A DNA stretch of 64,000 nucleotides from NCBI GenBank assembly GCA_963767645.1, contig CAVYEW010000001.1, positions 310,001 through 374,000 of the forward strand, in the 5' to 3' direction. This DNA is from DATFDN01 sp963767645 (GTDB taxonomy: Bacteria > Pseudomonadota > Alphaproteobacteria > Acetobacterales > Acetobacteraceae). Positions 26,802-34,955 of this stretch are shown piece after piece; the stretch's first letter is position 1, and every line of letters starts with the position of its first letter. The notes beneath the pieces were generated by a model. The model saw nothing but the letters and a program-made list of their open reading frames with translations. It ran no database searches and had not been told where the DNA came from. The position numbers and the translations under genes are program-made.

Positions 26802-28063
26802 GTGGCGTGCTTGCGGCCGTGCCCGCCATGGGCCGTGTCAGCCGGCTTGGGTGCCTCCGGCGCGGGCTCGCCCGCCGCCGGGGCGATCGTCACCGCCTTG
26901 CCGTCCGACAGGCGCGCGGCGCCGTCGGTCACGACCTCCTGGCCCGGCTGCACGCCGCTGGCGAGGATCGCCGCGTCCGCGTCCTGGTGCCCGACCTTGA
27001 CCGGCTGGCGGAGCACGGTGTGGTCGGGCTTGACGACATAGACGTAATCGCCGTTCGGTCCGCGCTGCACGGCGGCCGGCGGCACCGTCACCGCGTTCTG
27101 CGCGGTCGCGACCTGCACGCGGACCCGCACGAAGCCGCCCGGCCAAAGGGTCTCGTTCTGGTTGGGGAAGGTCGCCTTCAGCTTGATCGTGCCGGTGGTC
27201 GGATCGACCTGGTTGTCGAGCACGGCAAGCTGGCCCCGGTCGAGCACGGCGCCCGCGCCAGGCCCGGTCTCGCTCATCGCGACCACCAGCGGCGGGTTGG
27301 GTTGCCGCAGCGCAGCCGCGACCTGGGGCAAGTCCTGCTGGGGCAGGTTGAATAGCACCGATATCGGGCGAAGCTGGGTCAGCACGACCAGCCCGGTCGT
27401 GTCCGTGGCATGGACGATGTTGCCGGCATCGACCTGGCGGATGCCGGCGCGGCCGTCGATCGGCGAGGTGATCGTGGTGTATCCCAACAGCGTGCGCGCA
27501 TTGTCGATCGCCGCCTGGTCGGAGGCGATCTGGGCGGTGAGCTGCGCCACCGTCGCCTTCTGCGTGTCCGCCTGCTGCGCCGTCGTGTAGTTGTTCTGCA
27601 CCAGCTTCTGGTAGCGCGCGAGATCGACCTTGGCGTTGGCGAGCTGCGCCTCGTCCTGCGCCTTCTTGGCCACCGCCTGATCGAGCGCGGCCTGATAGGT
27701 GCGCGGGTCGATGCGGGCCAGCACGTCGCCCTTCTTGACCTCTTGGCCCTCCTTGAAGTCCACTTCCAGTAGCGGCCCATCGACCATCGGCTTGACGGTG
27801 ACGGTGCTGTACGCCTGCACGGTGCCCAGCGCGTCGAGCCAGATCGGCACGTCGCGCTGCGCCGCAGCGGCGACCAGGACCGGTACCGGTGCATTCGCCG
27901 CGCGATCGGCCTTGCCGGGCGAAGTCTTGCCGGCGGGCCAGAGCCAGATCGCCGCGCCGATGCCGGCGAGCAGCAGCACCGACACCAAGCCCACCACCAG
28001 CCGCGAGCGGCGTGTGCGGGGCCGGTCCTCCAGCGTGATGGCGTCGCGCGTGCCGATATCCAT
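26798..28063 (-). CDS. mdtA: RND periplasmic adaptor (membrane fusion protein), MdtA-like
   Basis: A 421-residue adaptor. Residues ~20-45 form a single N-terminal membrane anchor (RLVVGLVSVLLLAGIGAAIW), followed by a barrel-sandwich half DALGTVQAYSTVTVKPMVDG, a long alpha-hairpin (about 115-190, VAKKAQDEAQLANAKVDLARY region), the second half TTITSPIDGRAGIRQVDAG, then beta-barrel and membrane-proximal domains. The C-terminal ~25 residues are Pro/Ala-rich with a HGGHGRKH tail. MdtA bridges the MdtBC pump to an outer-membrane channel. It is translationally coupled to mdtB and follows the OMF pseudogene by 139 bp. Confidence 0.92.
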   Translation of the reverse strand: MDIGTRDAITLEDRPRTRRSRLVVGLVSVLLLAGIGAAIWLWPAGKTSPGKADRAANAPVPVLVAAAAQRDVPIWLDALGTVQAYSTVTVKPMVDGPLLEVDFKEGQEVKKGDVLARIDPRTYQAALDQAVAKKAQDEAQLANAKVDLARYQKLVQNNYTTAQQADTQKATVAQLTAQIASDQAAIDNARTLLGYTTITSPIDGRAGIRQVDAGNIVHATDTTGLVVLTQLRPISVLFNLPQQDLPQVAAALRQPNPPLVVAMSETGPGAGAVLDRGQLAVLDNQVDPTTGTIKLKATFPNQNETLWPGGFVRVRVQVATAQNAVTVPPAAVQRGPNGDYVYVVKPDHTVLRQPVKVGHQDADAAILASGVQPGQEVVTDGAARLSDGKAVTIAPAAGEPAPEAPKPADTAHGGHGRKHAT

Positions 28064-28202
28064 GCTCAGGCGGCCTCCGTCCGGCTCCGCCGGCTATTGC
28101 GACAGTTGTACGGCGCTGACAATGCGGCAATTCATGGGTCGTTCTTTCCCGAGATGGGCAGCGCCACAGGTAGTGCGAGGCCTCCGGCCAGGATGCCCGG
28201 GC

Positions 28203-29685
28203 TCAGTCCTGGAAACTGGTCGTTGATCGGCCCCGTGCGGAGCCGACCCAGCCGCCGCCCATCGCCTTGTAGAGATTGAGCAGCGCGAGGAAACGCGCGA
28301 GCCGGACCTGCACCAGCACGTCCTCGTCGGTGAACAGCGTCGTTTCGATGGTCAGCAGCGTGGTGACGTCCGCCGTCCCAGCCGCGATCTGCGCCTGCGC
28401 CGCCGCCAGCGCTCGCCGCGCTGTGGCAACCGCCTGACGCTGCAGCATTTCCTGCTCGCTCGTGTAGCGCCAGGCGGTCAGCGCATTGTCGACATCGGTG
28501 AAGGCCTGCACCACCGACTTGCGGTAATCCGCTGCAGCTCGCGGTATCGGCCCTTTGCCTGCTCCAACTGTCCGCGCAGCGCTCCGCCATCGAATACGGG
28601 CTGGGTCAGGTTGGCGGCGAGCGTGGCGATCAGGCCCCCCGGCGTGAACAGATTGGCAAGCGAGGTGTTTTCGTAGCCGCGCTGGCCGGTCAGCGCGATC
28701 GGAGGGGAAGAACGCCGCACGAGCCGCCTTGATATCGTAGTTGGCCGCGACGAGCTGCGCCTCGGCCGAGGCGACGTCCGGCCGACGGCTCAGAAGCGCT
28801 GATGGCAGGCCGGGAGAGACGAGCGGCAAGGCGAGCGCCGTCAGCGTGCCCGGCCGCGCCGTTACTCCCTCGGGCGGCACCCCGGTCAGAATGCCGAGCC
28901 CGATCAGCTCCTGTTCGAGTTGGTTCCGCAGGTCGGGATGTTGGCGCGCTGCGTGGCGACCAGCGCGGCCTGCTGGTCGCGGTCGAGCGCGGTGGCCGTG
29001 CCGGCCGCCAGCCGTCCCTCGATCACCGCCAGCGAACGTTCGGCATCGGCGAGGTTGCGCTGCGCCACGTCGAGCCGGTCGGCCAGCTCAAGCGCGGTGA
29101 ACCAAGTCTGCGCCACATCGGTCAGCACCGTGAGCGCGACGGTCTGCGCATCGAAACGGCTATAAAGGGCATTGGCGACGGCGGCCTGACGTCCCGCCCG
29201 GTAGCGGCCCCAGAAATCCGCCTCGTAGGCGACGTTCAGCCCGGTGCTGTAATCGTGCAAGGTCAGGCTGCCGCTGCCCGAGCGCCCCACTCCTGTGCTG
29301 AAGCTGCGACTGCCCAGCCCCTCCTGGGTCAGGCTCGCGCCGGCGGTGCCGGTCAGGGAGGGCAGGAGGCTCGCCCCGGCGATACGCACCTGAGCGTCGG
29401 CCTGTCGAACGCGGGCGGCGGCGGCGGCGATATCGAAGTTGTGCGCCTCGGCTGCCGCCATCAGCCGATCCAGCTCGGGCGAGCGGAAGCCGCGCCACCA
29501 GCCCTGGTTCGGCCAGACCGCCCGCGCGAGAGGCCGGACCGCGCACGAAACGCGGCCGGGGTGTCGAGCGCGGGCCGGCGGTAGCCCGGTCCGAGATCGC
29601 AGCCGCTTAGGCCGACGCACAGAATTGCGGCAGCCAGAGCCCGGCCCGGGACGCGAGGCTGGCGGAGGAGAGACATGAGCGTCAT
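28203..29685 (-). pseudogene. NodT/TolC-type outer-membrane efflux lipoprotein, multiply frameshifted
   Basis: The pieces assemble into one outer-membrane factor. The N terminus has a lipobox (LCVGLSGC, then DLGPGYRRPALDTP), and the body has AVWPNQGWWRGFRSPELD and YEADFWGRYRAGRQ. The second half has LLSRRPDVASAEAQL, NLTQPVFDGGALRGQLEQAK and SVVQAFTDVDNAL. The reading frame changes near 29535, 28915 (one base missing), 28707 (one extra base) and 28535. Corrected length is about 490 residues, normal for the NodT family. The gene precedes mdtABC and would supply the outer-membrane channel. Four breaks argue for decay or for poor local sequence quality; ATG 29676 is an alternative start. Confidence 0.82.
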
Positions 29686-29777
29686 ATCGGAACCCATTGT
29701 AACCCGCATGTTGCGCATTGCTTGCGGCGCGTCTCCAGCCGATATGCTGTCCGCGGCCCTTTACACCCGCCCGCGCG

Positions 29778-30395
29778 ATGCCAACCGACCTGCCGAACCT
29801 GCTGACCCTGTCCCGGATCGCCGCCATTCCCCTGGTCGTGGCGCTGGTCTCGCTGCGCCTGCCGGCGGCCGATCTCGCCTCCTGCGTCGTGTTCAGCGCC
29901 GCCGCCATCACCGACTATTGGGACGGCCGGATCGCCCGCGCCCGCCGCCAGCAGACCAGCTTCGGGCGGATGCTCGACCCGATCGCCGACAAGCTGCTGG
30001 TCGGCGCGGCGCTGATGATGCTGGCCGGAGAGGGCCGGTTCCCGTTCCTTACGCTCTATCCCGCGGTGCTGATCCTGCTGCGCGAGATCCTGGTCAGCGG
30101 CTTGCGCGAGTACCTGGCCGATCTCCGGGTCGGGCTGCCCGTCACCCGGCTCGCCAAGTGGAAGACCGGGTTTCAGATGGGCGCGCTCGGCACCCTGCTC
30201 GCCGGCAACAGCACCGCCGTCCTGGTGCATCTGCCCTTCGTGCCGGTGGACGCGATCGGCGCTGCCATGCTGTGGATAGCCGCGGGGCTGACGCTGGCGA
30301 CCGGCTGGGATTACCTGACTGCCGGGCTCCGCCATGCCGCCGCCCCGTCGCGACCCGGACCCGTGCCTCCTCAGGCCGCCCCGCCGGGCCCATGA
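29778..30395 (+). CDS. pgsA: CDP-diacylglycerol-glycerol-3-phosphate 3-phosphatidyltransferase
   Basis: A 205-residue integral membrane CDP-alcohol phosphotransferase. The family signature DGx2ARx8Gx3Dx3D is complete: DGRIAR, then the Gly of SFGRM and the two Asp of LDPIADK. The opening PTDLPNLLTLSRIAAIP is typical of PgsA. It makes phosphatidylglycerol phosphate, committing CDP-DAG to anionic phospholipid synthesis. The start at ATG 29778 is preferred over the longer frame from 29718. The stop overlaps mobB (ATGA). Linkage of pgsA to moaD/moaE is common in alphaproteobacteria. Confidence 0.93.
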   Translation: MPTDLPNLLTLSRIAAIPLVVALVSLRLPAADLASCVVFSAAAITDYWDGRIARARRQQTSFGRMLDPIADKLLVGAALMMLAGEGRFPFLTLYPAVLILLREILVSGLREYLADLRVGLPVTRLAKWKTGFQMGALGTLLAGNSTAVLVHLPFVPVDAIGAAMLWIAAGLTLATGWDYLTAGLRHAAAPSRPGPVPPQAAPPGP

Positions 30396-30922
30396 CGGAC
30401 GCCCTTGGCCTCGTCGGCTGGTCGGGCAGCGGCAAGACCACTTTGCTGACCGCCCTGTTGCCTCTGCTCCGCGCGCGGGGCCTACGCGTCTCCACCGTCA
30501 AGCACGCGCACCATGAATTCGACCTGGACCGCCCCGGCAAGGATTCCTTCCGCCACCGCCAAGCCGGCGCGCACGAGGTCCTGGTCGCTTCCTCCGTGCG
30601 TTGGGCGCTCTTGCACGAGGTCGAGGGCCCCGAACCGTCCTTGACCGACCTCCTCGCGCGTCTCGCGCCGGTGGATCTGGTGCTGGTGGAAGGCTTCAAG
30701 GCCCATCCCTATCCGAAGCTGGAGGTGCATCGCCCTTCCTTGGGCAAGCCGGCCCTGTGGCCGAATGACCCGGCCGTGCTGGCGGTGGCGACCGACGAAC
30801 CGGCGCCGGAGTGCCGCCTCCCCCAACTGAAGCTGGACGCCCCGGCTAGGATCGCCGAATGGATTATGGGCCTTGTCGCGGAGGGCCGGACGCGGATGCC
30901 CGACCCTGGAATGTTGTCTTGA
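30392..30922 (+). CDS. mobB: Molybdopterin-guanine dinucleotide biosynthesis protein B
   Basis: A 176-residue P-loop GTPase-like protein of the MobB family. Walker A is GWSGSGKTT (residues 9-17), followed by VSTVKHAHHEFDLDRPGKDS, the conserved HRQAGA and DLVLVEGFKAHPYPKLEV. MobB helps MobA attach GMP to molybdopterin to make the bis-MGD cofactor. Its ATG overlaps the pgsA stop. With moaD and moaE downstream this is a molybdenum-cofactor group. Confidence 0.92.
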   Translation: MTDALGLVGWSGSGKTTLLTALLPLLRARGLRVSTVKHAHHEFDLDRPGKDSFRHRQAGAHEVLVASSVRWALLHEVEGPEPSLTDLLARLAPVDLVLVEGFKAHPYPKLEVHRPSLGKPALWPNDPAVLAVATDEPAPECRLPQLKLDAPARIAEWIMGLVAEGRTRMPDPGMLS

Positions 30923-31039
30923 GCGGCAGGCCCATACTGGGCAGAGTGCGCCTCGTGCTCGGCCCTTAGGGGGAGAGCCTCGTGCCGCTGGTATCATTCC
31001 CTGCCATCTTCAATTTCCTGGATTGGGAGCTTCACGTCG

Positions 31040-31636
31040 ATGCGGCGACTTGCCTTGCTCGGCCTTTGCGCGGTGTCGCTGACCGGCTGCGCCTTCAATT
31101 TCTGGGACCGGCCGCCCTTCTTCACCGGCTCCGACCCCTACGCTCCGAGCGGTGATACCGAGAACATGCGCCGTGCGCGCGGACAGCCGATTGCCGTCCA
31201 GACGCTCCGGCCGTCGCCGGGCAACATGTGGCCAGGCCCGATTCCCCGCACGCCGTCGATGGCCGACCTGGTCAGGCAACAAGAGGGCCAGGGCCAGGTT
31301 CCGCAGTCCCAGCGCCTGGAAGGCCAGCCGCCGTCCCCGACGCTGCCTCCGGAGAGCAGCGGCGCGCCACCGCCCACGGTGCAGCCAGTGCAGCCCACGA
31401 TCCCTGCCGTGCCCGAGGGCCCCAGCCCGCCCGCCTCGGGGACGCCATCCGGCCCGAATACGGGCCAGGTCGTGCAGACGCCCGGGGGCCCGGCTGTAAC
31501 CACCGGGGGGACAAGCGCGTTCAAGACGCTGACCATGCCCAATGGACAGACCGGGATCGTGGTGCCGAACGGCAACGGCACCAGCACGATCATCATGCCG
31601 AACGGCCAGGTCCAGACGGTGCCCACGCCGAAGTAG
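31040..31636 (+). CDS. Putative outer-membrane/periplasmic lipoprotein, Pro-rich
   Basis: A 198-residue lipoprotein. The signal peptide ends with the lipobox LTGC (Cys17). After ~75 ordinary residues comes a Pro/Ser/Gln-rich stretch (about 85-150), then a C-terminal part containing two related units, MPNGQTGIVVPNGNG and MPNGQVQTVPTPK. I recognise no catalytic domain. It sits within the pgsA-mobB / moaD-moaE group with gaps of 117 and 22 bp, so it may be co-transcribed, but no functional tie to molybdopterin is evident. Confidence 0.75.
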   Translation: MRRLALLGLCAVSLTGCAFNFWDRPPFFTGSDPYAPSGDTENMRRARGQPIAVQTLRPSPGNMWPGPIPRTPSMADLVRQQEGQGQVPQSQRLEGQPPSPTLPPESSGAPPPTVQPVQPTIPAVPEGPSPPASGTPSGPNTGQVVQTPGGPAVTTGGTSAFKTLTMPNGQTGIVVPNGNGTSTIIMPNGQVQTVPTPK

Positions 31637-31658
31637 AACCGCACGTTACGAAGGTCCA

Positions 31659-31928
31659 ATGTCTGGCTCCACCCCCGTCACGATCCTCTACTTCGCCTGG
31701 CTGCGCGAGCGCGCGGGTGTGGGGGAGGAGCAGCTTGTCCTCCCGCCCGGCATAGGCACCGTGGGCGCCTTGATGGAGCACCTCGCGTCTCGCAGCGCCG
31801 GGCACGCGGCGGCGTTCCAGAACCGCCACACGGTGCGCTGCGCCGTCAACCAGGACTTCGCCGGCCCCGATGCTCCGGTACGGCCGGGGGACGAGATCGC
31901 CTTCTTTCCGCCGGTGACGGGCGGCTGA
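31659..31928 (+). CDS. moaD: Molybdopterin synthase sulfur-carrier subunit
   Basis: An 89-residue ubiquitin-like beta-grasp protein ending in the essential Gly-Gly (PPVTGG), which is adenylated and thiocarboxylated. The core YFAWLRERAGVGEE and VNQDF segments match MoaD. It donates sulfur to precursor Z within the MoaD2-MoaE2 synthase. ATG 31659 has AAGG at a good distance. moaE follows after 10 bp. Confidence 0.93.
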   Translation: MSGSTPVTILYFAWLRERAGVGEEQLVLPPGIGTVGALMEHLASRSAGHAAAFQNRHTVRCAVNQDFAGPDAPVRPGDEIAFFPPVTGG

Positions 31929-31938
31929 GGAGAGGAGA

Positions 31939-32394
31939 ATGGCACGCATCTGCGTTCAGGAGGCCGATTTCGACACCGGGGCCGAGATCGCCCGCCTCAC
32001 CTCCGGACGCACCGATATCGGCGGGATCGGCTGCTTCGTGGGCACGGTGCGGTCCGAGGCGGGCGGGCGCGCGATCGAGGCGCTGACGCTCGAGCACTAC
32101 AGGGCGATGACCGAACCCGCGCTCGCGCGCATCGCCGCAGAGGCGGAGCGGCGCTGGGGCCTGCTCGGATGCACGCTGATCCACCGCGTCGGCCGGCTCC
32201 GCCCCGGTGAGAACATTGTCCTGGTCCTGGCCGCCTCCGCGCATCGCCAAGCGGCGCTGGAGGCGACCGCGTTCCTGATCGACTGGCTCAAGACCAAGGC
32301 GCCGTTCTGGAAGAAGGAGACGTTCGCCGACGGCCGCGAAGCCTGGGTGGCGGCGCGCACGGCGGACGAGGAAGCGGCGGCGCGCTGGGAGTAG
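31939..32394 (+). CDS. moaE: Molybdopterin synthase catalytic subunit
   Basis: A 151-residue MoaE. Family motifs include GCFVGTVRS, LEHYRAMTE, the IHRVGRL segment, and KTKAPFWKKE containing the catalytic lysines. It converts cyclic pyranopterin monophosphate to molybdopterin with MoaD thiocarboxylate. GAGGAGA lies just upstream of ATG 31939. The stop codon is four bases before an inverted pair of palindromic repeats. Confidence 0.94.
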   Translation: MARICVQEADFDTGAEIARLTSGRTDIGGIGCFVGTVRSEAGGRAIEALTLEHYRAMTEPALARIAAEAERRWGLLGCTLIHRVGRLRPGENIVLVLAASAHRQAALEATAFLIDWLKTKAPFWKKETFADGREAWVAARTADEEAAARWE

Positions 32395-32398
32395 CAAT

Positions 32399-32480
32399 CC
32401 CCTTCCCCCGGCCCCCTCCCGCAAGGGGAGGGGGAGCTATTCTTCTCCCCCTCCCCTTGCGGGAGGGGTTGGGGGAGGGG
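32399..32480. repeat. Inverted pair of palindromic elements d/e (REPIN-like)
   Basis: Copy d (32399-32436, forward) and copy e (32445-32480, reverse) face each other across an 8-nt spacer, giving an ~82-bp imperfect palindrome. Each copy folds on its own with the CCCCTCCC / GGGAGGGG stem. The pair exactly fills the gap between the convergent moaE and ndk 3' ends, and e directly abuts the ndk stop codon. Confidence 0.88.
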
Positions 32481-32903
32481 TCAGCCGACGATCTCGATCC
32501 CGGCAAAGAAGAACCCAATCTCGGCCGCCGCATTCTCCAAGCTGTCCGACCCATGCACCGAGTTCGCCTCGATGTTCTCGGCGAACTCGGCGCGGATCGT
32601 GCCCGGAGCCGCCTTCTTCGGGTCGGTCGCGCCCATCACCTCGCGGTTGCGGGCAACCGCGTCGTCGCCTTCCAGCACCTGCACCACCACCGGGCCGGAG
32701 GTCATGAACCGTACCAGGTCGCGGAAGAAGCCCCGCTCGCGATGCACCGCGTAGAACGCCTCGGCCTGCGGCTCGGTCAGGTGCAGGCGCTTCTGCGCGA
32801 CGATCCGCAGCCCCGCCCCTTCCAGCGCGGCGTTCACCCGCCCGGTCAGGTTTCGCCGCGTGGCGTCGGGCTTGATGATGGACAACGTGCGCTCGGCCGG
32901 CAT
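32481..32903 (-). CDS. ndk: Nucleoside diphosphate kinase
   Basis: A 140-residue NDK of normal length. It opens ERTLSIIKPDATRRN and carries the phosphohistidine in NSVHGSDS (His near 117), with MGATDPKKAAPGTIR in the nucleotide site. It balances NTP and dNTP pools by phosphoryl transfer from ATP. ATG 32903 has a strong GGAGGA site. It is divergent from an ABC-F gene, a neighbourhood seen in other alphaproteobacteria. Confidence 0.96.
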   Translation of the reverse strand: MPAERTLSIIKPDATRRNLTGRVNAALEGAGLRIVAQKRLHLTEPQAEAFYAVHRERGFFRDLVRFMTSGPVVVQVLEGDDAVARNREVMGATDPKKAAPGTIRAEFAENIEANSVHGSDSLENAAAEIGFFFAGIEIVG

Positions 32904-32987
32904 GCGGGCATTCCTCCGATGCTTTGGGGGAGTTTGGCCGGTCAGTAGGCGTTCCCTCCCATACGGGCAAGTGCTAGGTCGCCGCTC

Positions 32988-34844
32988 ATGTCGCTGCTGG
33001 TGATCTCGGGCGCGGTGATCCGGGTGGGTGGGCGGACGCTGCTGGATGGCGCCGACCTGACCATCGATCCGGGCCGGCGGATCGGCCTGGTCGGGCGCAA
33101 CGGCGTCGGCAAATCGACGCTGCTGCGCGCCATCGCCGGCGAGGTGGCGCTGGATGGCGGGGAGATGCGGCTGGCCGCCCGCGCCAGGGTGGCGACCGTC
33201 GCGCAGGAGGCGCCCTCGGGCGAGGCGAGCCTGCTCGCGACCGTGCTGCGCGGCGATCCGGAGCGGCTCGCGCTGCTGGACGAGGCGGAGCGAGCCGCGC
33301 CCGAACGGCTGGCCGAGATCCATGAACGGCTGCGCGCCATCGGCGCCGAAGCCGCCCCGGCGCGCGCCGCCGCGATCCTCGCCGGCCTCGGCTTCGACGA
33401 GGCGGCGCAGGCGCGGCCCGTCTCAAGCTTTTCCGGCGGCTGGCGGATGCGCGTGGCGTTGGCCACCGTGCTGTTCGCCGCGCCTGATCTGCTGCTGCTG
33501 GACGAGCCGACCAACCATCTCGATCTGGAGGCGGCGCTGTGGCTGGAGACATGGCTCGCGCGCTTTCCCGGCGCGGCGCTGATCGTCTCGCATGATCGCG
33601 GGCTGCTGGACCGCGCGGTGGAGGCCATCGCACATCTCGACCGTGGCCGGATCGCGCTCACGCCTGGCGGGTTCGAGGAGTTCGTGCGCATCCGCACCGA
33701 GCGCGCCGCCCAGCTCGCCAGCGCCGCCGAGCGGATCGCGCGCGAGCGGGCGCATATCCAGCGCTTCGTCGACCGCTTCCGCTACAAGGCGAGCAAGGCC
33801 CGGCAGGCGCAGTCGCGGCTGAAGGCGCTGGCGCGGCTGCCGGCGATCGAGACGGTGATCGAGGACGCGCCGACCCGCTTTGCCTTCCCCGAGCCGGCGC
33901 GAATCGCCCCGCCGATCCTGGCGCTGGAGCGGGTCGCGGTCGGCTATGACGGGGTTCCCGTGCTGCGCAACCTGTCGCTTACCATCGACATGGACGACCG
34001 GATCGCGCTGCTCGGCGCCAACGGCAACGGCAAGTCCACCCTAGCGCGGCTGCTCGCCGGCCGGCTCGATCCGCTGGCGGGCGAGGTGCGGCGCGGGCCG
34101 AGGTTGCGCGTCGGCTACTTCGCCCAGCATCAGATGGACGAGCTGGAGGCGGGCGAGTCGCCCCTCGCCCATTTAGCGCGCGTGCTGCCGCGCGCCACGG
34201 AGACGCAGCTGCGCGCCCAGCTCGCCCGATTCGGCCTGGACGCGGATCGGGCGGAGACGGCTTCCGGCGACCTGTCGGGCGGCGAGAAGGCCCGCCTGCT
34301 GCTCGCGCTGGCGACGCGCGAAGCACCGCAGCTGCTGATCCTCGACGAGCCGACCAACCATCTCGACATCGACGCACGCGAGGCGTTGGTGAAGGCGCTG
34401 GCCGACTTTCAGGGCGCCGTCCTGCTCATCAGCCACGATCCGCATCTGGTCGAGTTGGTGGCTGACCGGCTGTGGTTGGTCGCCGATGGCACCGCCCGGC
34501 CCTTCGAGGGCGATCTCGACGAGTACCGCGCGCTGCTGTCCGAGCGGGCACGGCCCTCGTCCAGGCCCGATTCGGGCGGAAGGCGCGAGGAGCGGCGCGG
34601 CCGGGCCGAAGCGCGCGCGGCGCTGGCGCCGCTCCGGCGGCAGGCGCGCGAGGCCGAGGCGGCACTCGAACGGTTATCGGCCGAGCGCACGCGAATCGAG
34701 TGCGCCCTGGCCGATCCGCGCCTCTATGCGCCGGGACGCGGCGCCGACATCGCCGCCGCCAATGCCCAACTCGCCGCCATCGCCCGCGAGGCGGAAGTGG
34801 CCGAGACGGCGTGGCTCGCGGCGCAGGAGGCGCTGGAGGCGTGA
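32988..34844 (+). CDS. ABC-F family ATPase (YheS/Uup-like)
   Basis: A 618-residue soluble tandem-ABC protein with no membrane segments. P-loops are GRNGVGKS (near 35) and GANGNGKS (near 343); signatures are SSFSGGW and DLSGGEKAR; Walker B is LLLDEPTNHLD in both halves. The linker between the halves is helical and Arg/Ala-rich, and the last ~90 residues form a predicted coiled coil, as in Uup/YheS. ABC-F proteins act on ribosomes, rescuing stalls or giving antibiotic protection, and are not transporters. Confidence 0.9.
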   Translation: MSLLVISGAVIRVGGRTLLDGADLTIDPGRRIGLVGRNGVGKSTLLRAIAGEVALDGGEMRLAARARVATVAQEAPSGEASLLATVLRGDPERLALLDEAERAAPERLAEIHERLRAIGAEAAPARAAAILAGLGFDEAAQARPVSSFSGGWRMRVALATVLFAAPDLLLLDEPTNHLDLEAALWLETWLARFPGAALIVSHDRGLLDRAVEAIAHLDRGRIALTPGGFEEFVRIRTERAAQLASAAERIARERAHIQRFVDRFRYKASKARQAQSRLKALARLPAIETVIEDAPTRFAFPEPARIAPPILALERVAVGYDGVPVLRNLSLTIDMDDRIALLGANGNGKSTLARLLAGRLDPLAGEVRRGPRLRVGYFAQHQMDELEAGESPLAHLARVLPRATETQLRAQLARFGLDADRAETASGDLSGGEKARLLLALATREAPQLLILDEPTNHLDIDAREALVKALADFQGAVLLISHDPHLVELVADRLWLVADGTARPFEGDLDEYRALLSERARPSSRPDSGGRREERRGRAEARAALAPLRRQAREAEAALERLSAERTRIECALADPRLYAPGRGADIAAANAQLAAIAREAEVAETAWLAAQEALEA

Positions 34845-34955
34845 CCGATGCGGGACAGTCCGGCCGGCACGCATTCGTACACGCCCAAGTTATTTCGGAA
34901 TGGCCAGCGGTTGGGTTCAGTGTTAATCAGGCTCTTTCGGAAAGGCCCGCATCGA

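Noticed and set aside
24720..27041. 773-codon plus-strand frame opposite mdtB/mdtA
   Set aside because: Low-complexity Arg/His/Asp-rich translation is a codon-usage shadow of the RND genes on the other strand.
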